DNA of 64,000 nt, from NCBI RefSeq assembly GCF_019749295.1, contig NZ_JACWFG010000006.1:62001-126000 (forward strand). Reading direction: 5' to 3'. Source of the stretch: Neobacillus niacini (GTDB taxonomy: Bacteria; Bacillota; Bacilli; Bacillales; Cytobacillaceae). Shown in pieces: positions 8,211 through 18,002 of this stretch. The translations under genes were made by a program, and so were the position numbers. The notes below the pieces were generated by a model. It worked only from the letters and a program-made list of their open reading frames with translations. It was not told the origin of the DNA and did no database searches. Position 1 is the stretch's first letter. Every line of letters begins with the position of its first letter.

Positions 8211-9458
8211 TTAATTATTTTCATAGAAATTAGGTCTTCCTTGTATAAGGGAACTTGCTAGTTCTAATGCTCTTTCTACCTTGCCGTTTTCATAAAGGTA
8301 TTGAAAAAGTTTTTTTTCAAAGTAATCGATTAATATTCTATACCCCATCTTTTTAAAATAGGGAAGAGCGATCGTTTCAACGCACTGATAATAGTTTTCC
8401 ATTTCATCATTTAGTAGATAGAGATGAAGCTGGAAATTAATCCAGTCATTCGAATTGGCTGCGTTGGCTAGAGCCAGTCCTTTTTGTGCCAGCTCCAGCA
8501 ATGACTCTTTTGCAAGCAGGTTACCAGCGTGGCAGCTAAAAATATACCGGTCTAAGGTGGCTAAGTAATGTGGTGAATGTTCATCAATGAGTTTCAGTGC
8601 TTCCTGATATAGCTCTACTGCTTTTTGATAGTGTCTTCGGCGCGCATACTCAAATCCAAGGTTATGATAGAGTTTTGCTTTCCGTTCCACAGCATAACAG
8701 GTATCACACATTTTCAACAGCTTCTCATATGTTTGAATGGTTTCATTAAAGTCATGCGGCTCATTCGCATTTAGTTGTATCAGCATGACCATCTCTGTAT
8801 CAATAATTCTCAGCATATTTAATGTATTCCGAAAATAGCGAAGCGCTTTGTTTGCATAATAATAAGCTCTAACCGGTGAATTGATCGAGTGATAGGCAAT
8901 GGCTAAATGATAAAAATACTCCAAGCGATTATACTGCTGTTGATCGATGGACATTAAGACATCGACACATTCCTGAAATTGACCGGAAAGAAAATAGTAA
9001 ATTCCGCGCACATGCTTGAACATATTCGCATCATGTGGAGAAAGTGTCGATTCAACTCTATGTATATGGTTAATTAATTTTTTTGCCTGTACTAGTTGGT
9101 TTTTCAATAAATGGTATCTTGCTGACAATAACAGATAATAGAGATGAAACTCCTGCAGCTGAATCAGGTCGTCTTGTTCAAGCTCTTTCTTCAGTGCTTC
9201 AGATTCCTTTAGGTTCTGCATAACCATGGCGTCATGCCATTGTTCTAGTTTCTTCGAAAGATTGTGGTAACGGGCAATTTCTACTTGAGGGTTTATATTT
9301 AACTTTTTCGCCAGTAATTGGGTGATTTCCTCTGAGTACTCGGTAATGCCTCTTTCAATTTTACTCAGGTGGGTGACAGAACAAATTCCATTTACAAGCT
9401 GTCCTTGCGTTAAACCAGCTTTTTCTCTGTAAAATTTAATAATTTTTCCCTCAATCAT
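8211..9458 (-). CDS. XRE-type HTH regulator with TPR domain, paralogue of the 3155 gene
   Basis: 415 aa, collinear with the protein at 3155: both have IIKFYR(Q/E)K, GLTQ, GICSVTH, SKIERG, then a QxWHxxxxMQ segment and TPR helices such as YHNLGFEYARRRHYQKAVELY. The pair probably arose by duplication and now flanks the neutral protease and sipW-tasA genes. The TPR domain suggests peptide or protein control of DNA binding, but no adjacent signal-peptide gene is visible. Convergent with tasA. A regulatory role on the matrix operon is inferred only from location. Confidence 0.85.
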   Translation of the reverse strand: MIEGKIIKFYREKAGLTQGQLVNGICSVTHLSKIERGITEYSEEITQLLAKKLNINPQVEIARYHNLSKKLEQWHDAMVMQNLKESEALKKELEQDDLIQLQEFHLYYLLLSARYHLLKNQLVQAKKLINHIHRVESTLSPHDANMFKHVRGIYYFLSGQFQECVDVLMSIDQQQYNRLEYFYHLAIAYHSINSPVRAYYYANKALRYFRNTLNMLRIIDTEMVMLIQLNANEPHDFNETIQTYEKLLKMCDTCYAVERKAKLYHNLGFEYARRRHYQKAVELYQEALKLIDEHSPHYLATLDRYIFSCHAGNLLAKESLLELAQKGLALANAANSNDWINFQLHLYLLNDEMENYYQCVETIALPYFKKMGYRILIDYFEKKLFQYLYENGKVERALELASSLIQGRPNFYENN

Positions 9459-9522
9459 CTTACACCTCTACGAAACTCTATTTTTATACTATTATACTAG
9501 ACTTTTTTCTATGTAAAATACA

Positions 9523-9549
9523 AAAGCGGAAGAGAAATTCTTCCACTTT
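9523..9549 (-). terminator. Terminator of the S8 protease gene
   Basis: AAAG-GGAAGA (9523-9533) pairs with TCTTCC-CTTT (9539-9549) with one mismatch, and the minus-strand transcript continues into a T-rich run. Confidence 0.7.
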
Positions 9550-9558
9550 CATATCTGC

Positions 9559-12500
9559 TTATTTTCCTTTTGGTTCTAGGCCAATCATTTTTAGGAAGTC
9601 TGCCATTCCTTTTTTCGCAATACTTTCTTTCGGTTTGTTGCCTTTCCCAGCTTTAGGCCCCACTGTTAAGAAGTTCTTCTCAATCCATCTTACATCGGTT
9701 TCGTTGACCACGCCGTCCTGGTTGATATCTAGGTTCTCATTTTCTGGATTTTGTTTACCGTAGTGATCTACAGCGTCTTTGATATCGCGAATGTCGATGA
9801 CTTGATCACCCGTAACATCCCCAGCAAAACTGATGGAAGGGTTGACTGTCTGGTAAGTTCCAAAATACTCGCCTTCAACAGGCATGCTTAGCATCTGATT
9901 TTTATATTCAATCGTATGACCTGGAAGCTCCACATAGATACTATGAGCTTTACTTGAGGCGGGAACGGCAATCTCAAAACGTCCATTTTTTTCCTTAATG
10001 GTGCCAGGATAGATGTTGCCGTCTGCATCCTTTGCGTATACCTTTGCTTTTAATTTTGTCATATCATAAATGTTCTGAATATAAGATTGACCAGGTACTA
10101 AAAATGCCTCGGGTTTAATATAGCCGCTAATAAGTGAATGCTTTGGCATTACTTTGAAGGTGTTAAGACTATATCCGGGAATGGTATTTACCTCTGTTTC
10201 TCCTGCCTTTTTATAGGATAAAGATGTTAAGCCAAAAAGCATTCCTTTTGCATAAGTCTTATCATCGACCACTTTAAAGGTTACATCTAGAAATGGCATG
10301 TCACCGTCTAAACCTTCAAAGCCCTCTCCTGAAAGGGAAGCTCCTACTGTTGTTAGTGCTGCATTCGTAATGGGTTCGTCTAGAGTGATTTCTGCATCCT
10401 TTTCCCTTGCTAGTGAGGCGAATTTCTCGTTCACTTTTACCCCTTGGAATTCAAAAAATCCCTCTGCAAGTTGTTGAATATCAAAGGTACCAGACATGAA
10501 ATTCTTCACATTATTTATATCTAGGGTTACCGTAATCTCATCGCCTAATTTGACGCTGTCCTTATTATAGCGAAGCGTTGCGTGCTCTGTTCCTTCCTTC
10601 ATAAAGACATATCTCGGGGAAGCAAAGGAACTATAGGCGGCGGTAGCCATATCCCAAGGGAAAATTCTAAACTCGTATGGATTTGGTGTATATTCTTCAG
10701 GTAAAACACCAAACTTTGTATCACCATTATCCTCTAGTTTCAGACTGCCGCTAAAAAATGGTGAGCCATTTTCGAAGTAAACAGCAGTATTTGTTTTTTG
10801 GGTATAAGGGTATCCTTTTGATTGCAGCAAATCAACGGTTTTATCGGTTACTTGACCGTTTACCCAATACGCTCGGTGGCCGTCTTCTTCACTTAACATA
10901 CTGTCATTAATTTCAACGACTCCTGGTTGGATATCTAGATTCACTTCAGGCGGAGTATTATCCACAATTCCTAGACTTTCATAATGATATTTCTTTCCAT
11001 CAGCATCTGTACTAATCATTTCAAGCACGTATTCGCCTTCAGGAAGTTTTACAGAATAATCGGCAATTGGCTTGTCTTTTTTGCCTGTGAAGGGATAAAC
11101 CGCTCCTCTAAATCCGGCATAGATGGCATATTCTTTATCCGGCTCCGCGTTTGTTCCGTCATACGTGCCAATGATTCCAACAGCCTTACCCGTTTTTGCC
11201 TCTTTCACGATTAAATCAAAATATTCCATCGGGCTCTTAAATTTAAAGGTGATGTGTGTACCTATTGATAGATATTGGTGCATTGGTGTATCATTCGTTA
11301 CCGAAGGAGTTAATGGTGCAGCAAAGTCGATTCCCTTATCGGTCACTCGAATGGCAAACGGAATTTGATACGTTTCTTTTGGATTTGCATCATTGGTCAC
11401 ATGAATATAGCCTTCATAGCGTCCCATTTCAGCTGTTTGCGGGACAACAATACCAGCAGTCATTTCTTCGGAACTACCTGCGCCGACGGTCAAGGTGTTA
11501 GGAGTTTCGATTTGAATGTTATTTTTTACACCATCCTGAACGCCTTCTCTAGCATGATGGTATTCAACTTCTACTTTGTACGTTTGCTCCTGCTGTCCGT
11601 TGTTCGTAACCTTGATGATTCGGCTGTCTGTGATGTCAGCACTGTCCAGGTAGTGGTTGCCAAAGCTGATGGACCCAGTGATTTCGTCGATTTCTACATA
11701 TTCTCCATTTTGAACGTGTGTAGTCTTGTCTAAGACTTGGAGTGATACGTTTGAATGGACTGCTTGGTAAGCATCGACTCGTCCGGCACCGACTTCAAAA
11801 ACAGAGTAATCACTCTTTAAATCATCTGAACTATTCATCAGCGCTGTTTTAACAGCAAATGGATCCATGTCCGGATTTTGTTGAAGCATGAGTGCTGCAA
11901 CCCCTGCGATATGTGGAGTTGCCATAGATGTTCCTGAGATACGAGCATAGGCAGAGCTATAATCCACGCCGTCTGCAGGACTGTTAATGAATTCTGGATA
12001 GGTTGAAAAAATCGATACCCCTGGTGCCACAAGGTCAGGTTTTATATCGTAATTTGAATTAACCGGTCCGCGTGAACTGAAATCAGCCAATGAATCGCCT
12101 TCTGTTTTTACGGTGGATAATTGATTAAAGCTTAGTGATGGATTACCTTTTACGTATTCTCCATCCGCTTTTGAGAGCTGGAAGGAAGGAATGTATTTTG
12201 TACTCTCGCCAAGGTAGGCTGGAATCTCACCATCTACATTGTTATATATAATAACAGCTAGGGCGCCTGCTTCCTTTGCATTTTGTATCTTCGCATCAAA
12301 AGATAGTTCTCCGCGCTCAATAAGAGCAATTTTACCGCTTACGTTTGTTAATTCTTCTGGCTTACCAAGCCCTGCAAAAACAACTGAATGCGTTTCGCCT
12401 TCAAAGCTAGTTAAGTCATCCGAGAAATTCTTTCCTAATAGTTTCATAGATTCAAACGTTTTTTCACCACTAGAGGCTGAGAAAGTCGGGATCGAAATGG

Positions 12501-13749
12501 CAGCATCACTTGCTCCTACCGTGATACCAAATGCACTTGCTCCTGGTGCCCCTAATGTTTTTTCAGTTGGACCAGTGTTTCCGGCTGCCACAACGGATAC
12601 CACTCCAGAAAGCATCGCGTTATTAATCGCTACAGAAGTAGGGTATAACGGATCGTTGATAGAAGCACCTAATGATAGATTAATTACGTCCATGCCATCA
12701 CTAACTGCTTTATCAATTCCTGCCAATACTCCCTCGGTCGTACCAGATCCATACTCACCTAAAACCTTGTAGGCATACAAATCAACATCAGGTGCAACCC
12801 CTTTGACGGCATAATCGACAGGGTTGTTTTTTCCCGCAGCTATTGTTCCCGATACATGCGTACCGTGTGAAGTATAGTAGGCAGTTCCAAGACTTGGGTG
12901 ATACTCAGGATTCGTGGTGTTCTTCCATTCTTCATAGGTTGTTTCCATCGGGTCCGCATCATTGTTAACAAAATCCCAGCCCTTAACGGTGGAAGGGTCA
13001 ACATTTTTCGGGTCTACACCTGTTTCGGCACGATATCCTTTATAGGCTGCTGCTAAGTCAGGATGAGAATAGTCTATTCCTGTATCTAATACTCCAACCT
13101 TTATTCCTTTACCCGTTATATTTTCAGCATGAAGCTTATCCACGCCAATTTGTGGGATACTATCAGCCATTTTTGGCTTGATTTTTAGTTGATCTTGTGA
13201 TGGAAGCTCCAATTGAACTTGGGCATCACTCCAGATTCTTTTTACAGCACCCGAATGAAGAAGCTCTTCGACAGCTATTCCTGGTAAAGTCATGGAAACA
13301 CCGTTAAAAGCCGTCTTATATTCCTGTTTAATAGTTAGTTTGGTAGTGTCATAAGTTGTCCCACTTTTTCTCGCTTTAAGGGAGTTTACATAGTTTTTAA
13401 ATTCCTTATGGGAAGCGTTTACCTTTTCTTTTGCAGTGGAAAGAGATAGTTTTTTACCTTTCATACTTTCCTTCTTTACTTCTACTTGTGCCGGTGCTTG
13501 GTTAAACTCGACGATCACGTTTACTTGTTCAGCTGTTTTTGTGTTTATATCAGGAGAAATAACAAAGCCTGGACCAATTTCAAGCTGCTCCAAAGCTTTT
13601 CTCTCTTCAGAAGAGAGGGCTGAAAGGATTTTCACCGCTTCATCCATGGTTACGGTCTGTTTTTCTGCAAATACGTTAAATGGAGTGGTAGCTGAAAATA
13701 GTAAACCTGTGGCGAGTGTTCCTGTTAATAATTTTTTGCTTGGCTTCAT
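9559..13749 (-). CDS. Very large secreted S8 serine protease with cohesin- and dockerin-like modules (Vpr-like)
   Basis: 1396 aa from ATG 13749, which has GGGGGG upstream; longer in-frame extensions lack a site. Order: signal peptide ending NVFAE, inhibitor-I9-like propeptide, subtilisin domain with Asp (VLDTGIDYSHPDL, about 220), His (HGTHVSGTIAAG, about 293) and Ser (GTSMATPHIAGVAAL, about 606), and a PA insert between His and Ser. Fn3-like and Ig-like regions follow, then a cohesin-like region (LRYNKDSVKLGDEITV, about 1058 onward). A dockerin-like pair of calcium loops sits near 1303-1357 (DVTGDQVIDIRDI and DINQDGVVNETDV). No SLH or LPXTG anchor. Probably an extracellular degradative protease. 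Confidence 0.92.
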   Translation of the reverse strand: MKPSKKLLTGTLATGLLFSATTPFNVFAEKQTVTMDEAVKILSALSSEERKALEQLEIGPGFVISPDINTKTAEQVNVIVEFNQAPAQVEVKKESMKGKKLSLSTAKEKVNASHKEFKNYVNSLKARKSGTTYDTTKLTIKQEYKTAFNGVSMTLPGIAVEELLHSGAVKRIWSDAQVQLELPSQDQLKIKPKMADSIPQIGVDKLHAENITGKGIKVGVLDTGIDYSHPDLAAAYKGYRAETGVDPKNVDPSTVKGWDFVNNDADPMETTYEEWKNTTNPEYHPSLGTAYYTSHGTHVSGTIAAGKNNPVDYAVKGVAPDVDLYAYKVLGEYGSGTTEGVLAGIDKAVSDGMDVINLSLGASINDPLYPTSVAINNAMLSGVVSVVAAGNTGPTEKTLGAPGASAFGITVGASDAAISIPTFSASSGEKTFESMKLLGKNFSDDLTSFEGETHSVVFAGLGKPEELTNVSGKIALIERGELSFDAKIQNAKEAGALAVIIYNNVDGEIPAYLGESTKYIPSFQLSKADGEYVKGNPSLSFNQLSTVKTEGDSLADFSSRGPVNSNYDIKPDLVAPGVSIFSTYPEFINSPADGVDYSSAYARISGTSMATPHIAGVAALMLQQNPDMDPFAVKTALMNSSDDLKSDYSVFEVGAGRVDAYQAVHSNVSLQVLDKTTHVQNGEYVEIDEITGSISFGNHYLDSADITDSRIIKVTNNGQQEQTYKVEVEYHHAREGVQDGVKNNIQIETPNTLTVGAGSSEEMTAGIVVPQTAEMGRYEGYIHVTNDANPKETYQIPFAIRVTDKGIDFAAPLTPSVTNDTPMHQYLSIGTHITFKFKSPMEYFDLIVKEAKTGKAVGIIGTYDGTNAEPDKEYAIYAGFRGAVYPFTGKKDKPIADYSVKLPEGEYVLEMISTDADGKKYHYESLGIVDNTPPEVNLDIQPGVVEINDSMLSEEDGHRAYWVNGQVTDKTVDLLQSKGYPYTQKTNTAVYFENGSPFFSGSLKLEDNGDTKFGVLPEEYTPNPYEFRIFPWDMATAAYSSFASPRYVFMKEGTEHATLRYNKDSVKLGDEITVTLDINNVKNFMSGTFDIQQLAEGFFEFQGVKVNEKFASLAREKDAEITLDEPITNAALTTVGASLSGEGFEGLDGDMPFLDVTFKVVDDKTYAKGMLFGLTSLSYKKAGETEVNTIPGYSLNTFKVMPKHSLISGYIKPEAFLVPGQSYIQNIYDMTKLKAKVYAKDADGNIYPGTIKEKNGRFEIAVPASSKAHSIYVELPGHTIEYKNQMLSMPVEGEYFGTYQTVNPSISFAGDVTGDQVIDIRDIKDAVDHYGKQNPENENLDINQDGVVNETDVRWIEKNFLTVGPKAGKGNKPKESIAKKGMADFLKMIGLEPKGK

Positions 13750-13991
13750 GTTTGTCCCCCCAAAAAAACTAGTTGATAGAATAGTAGAAATATTTCCTAT
13801 GTCTATCGTAAGGGGAAGGAGGTTTAGTGTAAATTGGGATAATGAAAGTAGTAATTTGTTCCTATGATTTGTCCTATTCATGCGTATTTATTTATCAAAA
13901 CTTCTCCAAGACTCCCTAAAAATAAAAATATAGGACAATAGTCTTGGGATATTTATTAATTATTACCCCAAATGTGATTGTGCCGGGGAAT

Positions 13992-14441
13992 CTACGAGGA
14001 TTGTCCAACGGTGAGAGCCTGGTATTTCCAGAGGATCTCTTTAATCGGGGGAACCAGGATTTCCGTACATTGAATGATAACTAAAATTTCAGCTTCTTTC
14101 TTTTGTCGAAGGGTAATGACCTTATCTTTTTTTCGGAAGTAATAGAGACAATATCCAATTGTAAAGCCAATGATTACAAAGATTAGCCCCCAAATAATTG
14201 GTCCCCATGCTAATACAAACCCGATACTGGCCCCAATTACAGCACTTCCCGTGGCACACGCCATGCCAACTTCAAATGAATTTGAATGAATTTCTTTCGT
14301 TCTTGAAGTTGGTTGAACTTGTGCGGGCTCGTTTTCCATATAGATAATAACTATTTGATCTTTTGAGACAAAACTATTTTCCAGTTCTGCTAAAGCTTGT
14401 TCGATTTCAATGGATTGTTGAAAGGTCGCGAATAGGTTCAT
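13992..14441 (-). CDS. Small membrane protein of unknown function
   Basis: 149 aa. The soluble N-terminus (EIEQALAELENSFVSKDQIVIIYM) resembles the amphipathic part of general-stress proteins that modulate membrane state. Two adjacent hydrophobic segments follow (about 78-120, VIGASIGFVLAWGP and IIWGLIFVIIGFTIGYCL), then a basic KKDKVITLRQKKE stretch and a short C-terminal domain. It lies 15 bases after the membrane protein at 14457 and is surely cotranscribed with it. No family assigned. Confidence 0.7.
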   Translation of the reverse strand: MNLFATFQQSIEIEQALAELENSFVSKDQIVIIYMENEPAQVQPTSRTKEIHSNSFEVGMACATGSAVIGASIGFVLAWGPIIWGLIFVIIGFTIGYCLYYFRKKDKVITLRQKKEAEILVIIQCTEILVPPIKEILWKYQALTVGQSS

Positions 14442-14456
14442 TTAATAAACACCTGC

Positions 14457-15215
14457 TTAAGGGAATAATCTGAGCTTATTGCTGCCGTATCTTTTCGTGA
14501 GCTCCATACGTTGGGAAAGACAGTATAATTTATTGTGTTCAACACCTGTAATATAAGCATGATAAATGGAGCCTCCCATAACGGAGGGCATAAATAATAA
14601 CCAATGAGGATTAAGTATAATAGTGGATTTATGAATGTCTCCTAAAATAAGTGTTAATAATGATTCATGCAATCCCGAAAGTGTAAGATAAACCCACCAC
14701 CAGAAAATAGCGTAAAAGGCTAGTCCAAAGCGATGGATGTACAATTGGCCTAAACCTGGAAAAAAGAAGGAATATAGAACGCCAACGATTGGTTTTTTCC
14801 TCTCAAGGTATTGTATTTCAGAGGAGAAAACTCCAATTCGAGGTAGAGTAACATTTTTTAACTTGGTTAAATGATATAGTTTGTTTTGGTAGACTGCAGA
14901 TCGATAGCTATCCCAGATTGAAATCAAATAAATAACTAAGTACCCGAACGCCCATCTCGGTTCTATTACTGATTTGGCCTGTTCAAACTGGCCGCAAAAA
15001 GAATAAATCATTGCTTCGTTTATATGAGCAAGTGTATTAATTGTAACTTCAGAAAGCGTTAATAAGGCAGCTCTAATGTATTGATTAAGTAAATAGTGCC
15101 CAAATCCCGGAAATACCGCAGACCACCAGGCAACCATTAAGGGATTATGCTGCTGCATATGGGTGATACCAAATAAACTAATATGGTATAAATCGGGGTG
15201 GTTTTCATTGTTCAT
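14457..15215 (-). CDS. Multi-pass membrane protein of unknown function
   Basis: 252 aa with an internal duplication: MVAWWSAVFPGFGHYLLNQYIRAALL near the N-terminus and VGVLYSFFFPGLGQLYIHRFGLAFYAIFWWW in the middle. Each is a P-G-(F/L)-G hairpin followed by a membrane helix, the pattern of TM2-like domains. The YRSAVYQNKL and YHAYITGVEHNKL segments are also repeated. First gene of a two-gene operon with 13992-14441. Function unknown; the duplication suggests a compact four-helix membrane unit. Confidence 0.75.
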   Translation of the reverse strand: MNNENHPDLYHISLFGITHMQQHNPLMVAWWSAVFPGFGHYLLNQYIRAALLTLSEVTINTLAHINEAMIYSFCGQFEQAKSVIEPRWAFGYLVIYLISIWDSYRSAVYQNKLYHLTKLKNVTLPRIGVFSSEIQYLERKKPIVGVLYSFFFPGLGQLYIHRFGLAFYAIFWWWVYLTLSGLHESLLTLILGDIHKSTIILNPHWLLFMPSVMGGSIYHAYITGVEHNKLYCLSQRMELTKRYGSNKLRLFP

Positions 15216-15450
15216 TTCAAAGTACCTGCCTAAGTCAGATTATTTATAGATTGTAATAAGCAAGACTATTTCATTCATGGACAATAGAGTATTTTACAGA
15301 AAATCTTTAAGAGATCCATCTCGAAGTTTCTTTTATTATGGTTTTAAAACGGTAATAGTATTATCCATACATTTTGAATCATGGTGGAATCTTCTTACGA
15401 AATCTACTATACTTGGAAAGAAAATAAGGTGTGAGAGTGGGGGAAGGTAC

Positions 15451-15786
15451 TTGTCAAATTTGCCAAATTGTCCAAAGTGTAATTCGGAATATACATATGA
15501 AGATGGAAGCTTGTTGATCTGCCCAGAGTGTGGTCATGAGTGGAGTTTAGAAGGTGAAAGCAGCGAAGAGGTAAAGGTAATTAAAGATGCAAATGGGAAT
15601 GTCTTAAATGATGGTGATTCCGTAACGGTTATCAAGGATTTAAAAGTAAAGGGAAGCTCATCTACATTAAAACAAGGCACAAAAGTGAAAAATATTCGTT
15701 TAGTGGACGGCGACCATAATATCGACTGCAAAATCGATGGTTTTGGCGCGATGAGCTTAAAATCTGAGTACGTGAAAAAAGTATAA
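15451..15786 (+). CDS. yjdM: YjdM/PhnA family zinc-ribbon protein
   Basis: 111 aa from TTG 15451, preceded by GGGGAAGG. This start gives the exact family length, whereas the open frame back to 15277 is not PhnA-like and is probably non-coding. N-terminal zinc ribbon CPKC...CPEC (residues 6-28), then the compact C-terminal domain ending [10 protein letters not shown]. The family was named after alkylphosphonate uptake, but a direct role in phosphonate use is not established. No phn genes are nearby. Single-gene unit followed by a terminator. Confidence 0.9.
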   Translation: MSNLPNCPKCNSEYTYEDGSLLICPECGHEWSLEGESSEEVKVIKDANGNVLNDGDSVTVIKDLKVKGSSSTLKQGTKVKNIRLVDGDHNIDCKIDGFGAMSLKSEYVKKV

Positions 15787-15824
15787 AAAAATGGCGCTCC
15801 TTTAATAGGGTCGCCATTTTATGT
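15785..15824. terminator. Bidirectional terminator between yjdM and the aldo-keto reductase
   Basis: AAATGGCG (15789-15796) pairs with CGCCATTT (15812-15819), with A and T runs on the outer sides. Confidence 0.8.
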
Positions 15825-15829
15825 TTCTC

Positions 15830-16672
15830 CTAAAAATCAATGTTATCTGGGTCTGGACCGACACGATGATTTTGATTTAAGTTGTTAATTTGTATCATGT
15901 CATCTTTTGTTAATTCAAAATCAAATAGGTTTGAGTTTTCTATTATTCTTTGTTCTTTCGTTGATTTTGGTATAGTTATAACTCCATTTTGCAAATCCCA
16001 GCGTAAAATGACTTGAGCTACGGTTTTGTTATATTTATTTGCTAGTTCCTGCAGTACCGTATTATCAAATAATTGTCCCTGCATTAAAGGTGACCAAGCT
16101 TCAAATTGAATGCCATTGTTATCACAAAAGGTTTTGACTTCTTGCTGAGTTAATCTTGGATGGTATTCAACTTGATTCACCATTGGCTTTATTTCTGCAT
16201 CCTTCATTACGTCTTCAAGATGGTGGACTTGGAAGTTACTTACTCCAATTGCTTTAACTTTCCCTTCCTTATAGAGAGTTTCTAATGCCCGCCATGCATC
16301 CTTATATTTACCCTCTACAGGCCAATGAATAAGGTAGAGATCAAGATAGTCTAGTCCTAGTTTGCCTAAGCTGGTTTCATACGCCGCTATCGTGGATTCA
16401 TAACCTAAATCAGAATTCCAGACCTTTGAGGTAATAAATAATTCATCTCTTTTAATTCCATATTCAGTCATGGCTTCTTGAATCGCTTGTCCAACGCCTT
16501 CTTCATTGCCATAAATGGCCGCGGTATCGATACTGCGATATCCATGCTTAATGGCAAATTTAACAGCATGAACTAATTCAGGTCCTTCTTCGACTTTAAA
16601 TACACCAAGACCAAACCTAGGCATTTTTACACCATTATATAAAGAAGTTGTTGACTGTAAGTTGTTATTCAT
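15830..16672 (-). CDS. ytbE: Aldo/keto reductase, YtbE type
   Basis: 280 aa NADPH-dependent (beta/alpha)8 reductase. Visible landmarks are RSIDTAAIYGNEEGVG (catalytic Asp and Tyr), FITSKVWN (Lys), YLIHWP (His), and the cofactor end IPKSTKEQRIIEN. The ATG at 16672 has GGAGG nine bases upstream. The gene starts three bases inside the MFS gene's end, so the two are cotranscribed. The order with the MFS pump and divergent HxlR regulator matches ytbE-ytbD/ytcD of B. subtilis. Probably reduces reactive aldehydes or ketoaldehydes. Confidence 0.92.
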   Translation of the reverse strand: MNNNLQSTTSLYNGVKMPRFGLGVFKVEEGPELVHAVKFAIKHGYRSIDTAAIYGNEEGVGQAIQEAMTEYGIKRDELFITSKVWNSDLGYESTIAAYETSLGKLGLDYLDLYLIHWPVEGKYKDAWRALETLYKEGKVKAIGVSNFQVHHLEDVMKDAEIKPMVNQVEYHPRLTQQEVKTFCDNNGIQFEAWSPLMQGQLFDNTVLQELANKYNKTVAQVILRWDLQNGVITIPKSTKEQRIIENSNLFDFELTKDDMIQINNLNQNHRVGPDPDNIDF

Positions 16673-16673
16673 T

Positions 16674-17906
16674 TTATTGAACCTCCAATTTTTGATTTGA
16701 AAAAGAACATATGTGATGGGTAACGGTATCGTCCTTTTTTTCAAGCTTTCGACTCCAACCAGTAAGGACGACAGCACCAAGAACCATTAAGACTCCAATC
16801 CAAGTGGTATGAATTAATCCAATTGAATCCGTGATAAAGCCGCCTAAAAAGGAACCCATTGCGATTCCTGCATTAAAGGCTGCAATATTCAGGGCAGATG
16901 CAACGTCTACGGCAGTGGGCACATACCGTTCTGCCAGCATGACCACATACACTTGTAACCCGGGAACATTCATAAAAGCAAAAAGCCCCATTAAGAAAAT
17001 CGTAATCAATCCAGCTATTTTAAATGGTGCTGCAAACAGTAGGATAATCAGGACAAGTGCTTGAGCGATAAACATATAAAATAATGCCCTAATCGGATTT
17101 TTATTTGCTGCTTTGCCGCCAATCATGTTCCCAATGGCGATCGCTATTCCGTAACCAAGTAGAATGGCTGCGACACTTCCTTCCTTAAAGCCTGTAATTT
17201 CTTGAAGGATGGGAGATAGATACGTAAAGACGACAAACGTTCCTCCATACCCTAAGGCAGTAATGATAAGTACGAGTAATATGCGGCCATTTGTCACTAG
17301 TTTAATTTGATCAGTGAAGGATGTTTTTGTCCCTTTCCGTAAAGCAGCTGGTACGAGGATACTATTTGAAATCAATGCAAGTACTCCTGCCACAATGATA
17401 AGGATAAATGCCATCCGCCAGCCAAATTGCTGGCCAATAAAGGTACCAAACGGAACACCTGTTACCGTGGCCACGGTTAATCCAGTAAACATAATGGATA
17501 TGGCGCTGGCTCTGCGATCTTCTGGTACTAAATCCGCCGCGATGGTTGAGCCGATTGACATGAAAATACCATGTGCCAGGGATGATATAACGCGGGCAGC
17601 GAGAAGGACACCAATGTTCGTTGCACTTGCCGCCAGACCATTTCCGAGGATAAAAATAACCATGATCCAAAGTAATAAAGATTTACGTGACATACTAGAA
17701 GTAAGAGATGTCAAAATCGGTGCTCCTAAGGTTATTCCTAAAGCATATAAGGAAACCGTTAATCCGGCAGTTGTAACAGGAATTTCTAAATCATTTGCAA
17801 TTAAAGGTAAAAGCCCGACACTGATAAATTCAGTGGTACCAATTGCAAAGGCACTAATCGCTAATGCCAGCAGTGCAAACGTACTTTGTTTATGATTAAA
17901 AGACAT
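16674..17906 (-). CDS. ytbD: MFS drug/efflux transporter, YtbD type
   Basis: 410 aa, 12 predicted membrane helices, DHA1-type sequence with the family start FAIGTTEFISVGLLPLIA and the motif-A region LTSLTSSMSRKSLLL. SMFTGLT-VTGVPFGT in helix 5 is the motif-C antiporter area. AGGAGG lies seven bases before the ATG. It is the first gene of an operon with the aldo-keto reductase, divergent from an HxlR repressor, which suggests export of an electrophile or drug sensed by that repressor. Substrate unknown. Confidence 0.92.
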   Translation of the reverse strand: MSFNHKQSTFALLALAISAFAIGTTEFISVGLLPLIANDLEIPVTTAGLTVSLYALGITLGAPILTSLTSSMSRKSLLLWIMVIFILGNGLAASATNIGVLLAARVISSLAHGIFMSIGSTIAADLVPEDRRASAISIMFTGLTVATVTGVPFGTFIGQQFGWRMAFILIIVAGVLALISNSILVPAALRKGTKTSFTDQIKLVTNGRILLVLIITALGYGGTFVVFTYLSPILQEITGFKEGSVAAILLGYGIAIAIGNMIGGKAANKNPIRALFYMFIAQALVLIILLFAAPFKIAGLITIFLMGLFAFMNVPGLQVYVVMLAERYVPTAVDVASALNIAAFNAGIAMGSFLGGFITDSIGLIHTTWIGVLMVLGAVVLTGWSRKLEKKDDTVTHHICSFSNQKLEVQ

Positions 17907-18002
17907 ATGCTGTCTCCTCCTTATGAATTTTGTTCGATTTGCTTTTTACGGCTCAATCGATAAATGTTATTATGAGATATACATTAACATTAGTGAAGTA
18001 CG

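Noticed and set aside
12239..12772. 177-codon plus-strand frame inside the S8 protease gene
   Set aside because: It is antisense to the conserved catalytic region, has no family resemblance and no ribosome site.
13750..13881. 44-residue N-terminal extension of the S8 protease
   Set aside because: The standard signal peptide and a good ribosome site both point to ATG 13749.
15277..15450. N-terminal extension of YjdM
   Set aside because: The extension has no YjdM likeness, while TTG 15451 has a strong ribosome site and gives the normal family length.
17314..17895. 193-codon plus-strand frame inside the MFS gene
   Set aside because: Antisense shadow of membrane-helix codons; the MFS protein on the other strand is intact and recognisable.
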